From assembly GCA_948099385.1 (NCBI GenBank), contig CANUEZ040000156.1:5911501-5975500 (forward strand): 64,000 nt of DNA, written 5' to 3'. This DNA is from Fasciola hepatica (taxonomy: Eukaryota; Platyhelminthes; Trematoda; Plagiorchiida; Fasciolidae). Made by a program: the position numbers and the translations under genes. Positions 63,111 through 64,000 of the stretch are shown here, in pieces. Under the pieces are notes generated by a model. That model had not been told where the DNA came from. It saw only the letters and a program-made list of their open reading frames with translations, and did not search any database. Each line of letters starts with the position of its first letter. Position 1 is the stretch's first letter.

Positions 63111-64000
63111 ATCAAAACCACTAGGGTATCATCACGATAAGTGAACGACCTAGCACCGCCAATTTAGCAACGAATGTCAAAAAGCATAAAGAAGTGCCAA
63201 TTTCAGTTGACGGAATAATACACTCTACAATCAAACTCTCTAAAAGTCATGATAGAAGGTCTAAATTAGGAAAGAGCCCCATGCCTAGTATTCGCCTCAT
63301 GCACATGCAACTTTTTATTTCGAAGTAAGAAGGCTGACCTTTTGATTCTCCTGCCGGAATTATCTAAATGTGCCTGCTTGCGTTATTCCTCTGTGTATTC
63401 ATTCCCGTGCGCTTTATCACAGATTACACTCAGAAACCTATCATTATCCTTATTTTGTCTGACATATGCATTACTTCTATTGGCTCAGTAGCATATCCAA
63501 CTCTGAATTATTGAATTTCGTGAAAAAGAGTCAATTTCTCTACTCACCAACGAACGAGCACTACTATCCTTTCTGATGACACACTCTACACTCATTCCAA
63601 TCTCCCCCACAGTATTTCGCCAGCCGCTTATCCTAGCATATCTAAATCCATATATCACCACACTACAGAGTTTTATAACTCTGGTAATACATATCTAGCT
63701 ATACAGCATGTTCCATAAGAACACTTCCTGAATGAATTGAGAGTGAAGCTCACTAAATCATAACATTCTCTCTGTTCTCCCTGATAACAGAGAAATGACA
63801 TGGATTGGATCAATAAACCGTGTTCGTTCATTCATAACAAGGTGAGAGATAGAAAATTGTGCTTAGGTAAGCTTTGTTCTGAGGGGTTTTATTTTAAAAG
63901 GAACAGCCCTGTTGAATCGGCAATAAAAGAGTCATGAAATATAGTAAATGAGGACAGTATCAAGATAATTTTACTACTTGTAGTAAAGTGGAAAATGTTG
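63111..64000. other. Non-coding, nothing recognised
   Basis: AT-rich and C/T-biased on the plus strand, continuing the composition seen from 59.9 kb. No frames or repeats of note. Confidence 0.5.

Overview
The window looks like non-coding (intergenic or intronic) DNA from a flatworm, most probably a digenean trematode such as a schistosome. The basis is AT-rich sequence without obvious CpG loss, long (AT)n tracts, a decayed RTE-like non-LTR retrotransposon, a 5'-truncated Penelope-like element with a GIY-YIG endonuclease, and hammerhead-ribozyme-bearing repeats. Hammerheads are established in schistosome satellite DNA and in Penelope-like elements. Assignment to a species is not possible from the sequence alone. 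I found no complete protein-coding gene; nearly all short open frames look like chance frames.

Layout: 1-4.4 kb, nothing recognised except a tRNA-Met-like head near 3.25 kb. 4.37-5.55 kb, a two-copy tandem duplication with a 598 bp period. 7.5 kb, a worn hammerhead-type repeat. 9.94 and 16.04 kb, long AT microsatellites. 17.25-17.49 kb, an inverted repeat whose two arms each carry a hammerhead fold, one on each strand; the minus-strand one has an intact catalytic core. 22.9-23.33 kb (minus), a possible Penelope-type reverse transcriptase relic. 34.4-35.0 kb (minus), an unassigned 196-codon frame. 35.34-36.26 kb, a Penelope-like fragment between near-identical inverted arms. 40.4 and 45.5 kb, tRNA-like fragments. 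42.42-42.62 kb, a near-perfect foldback with hammerhead-like arms; 46.72-46.88 kb, a solitary relative. 50.62-50.69 kb (minus), a well-folded tRNA-Ala(TGC)-like gene or SINE head. 56.73-59.4 kb, the RTE-like pseudo-element (endonuclease, linker, reverse transcriptase, C-terminal region) broken by stops and frameshifts. 59.9-64 kb, pyrimidine-rich plus strand with one plausible terminal exon (62.08-62.22 kb) and a GC-rich island (62.76-63.11 kb).

The most interesting material is the small-ribozyme repeats. One family (7.5 and 17.3-17.4 kb) has the classic CUGANGA...GAAA core. A second family (42.5 and 46.8 kb) has UUGANAA in that place in all three copies. This changes the two bases known to pair in the hammerhead core (C3 and G8) to U and A, so the pair is kept. 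Both families occur as head-to-head inverted copies. No search or folding program was run; alignments and pairings were made by eye.
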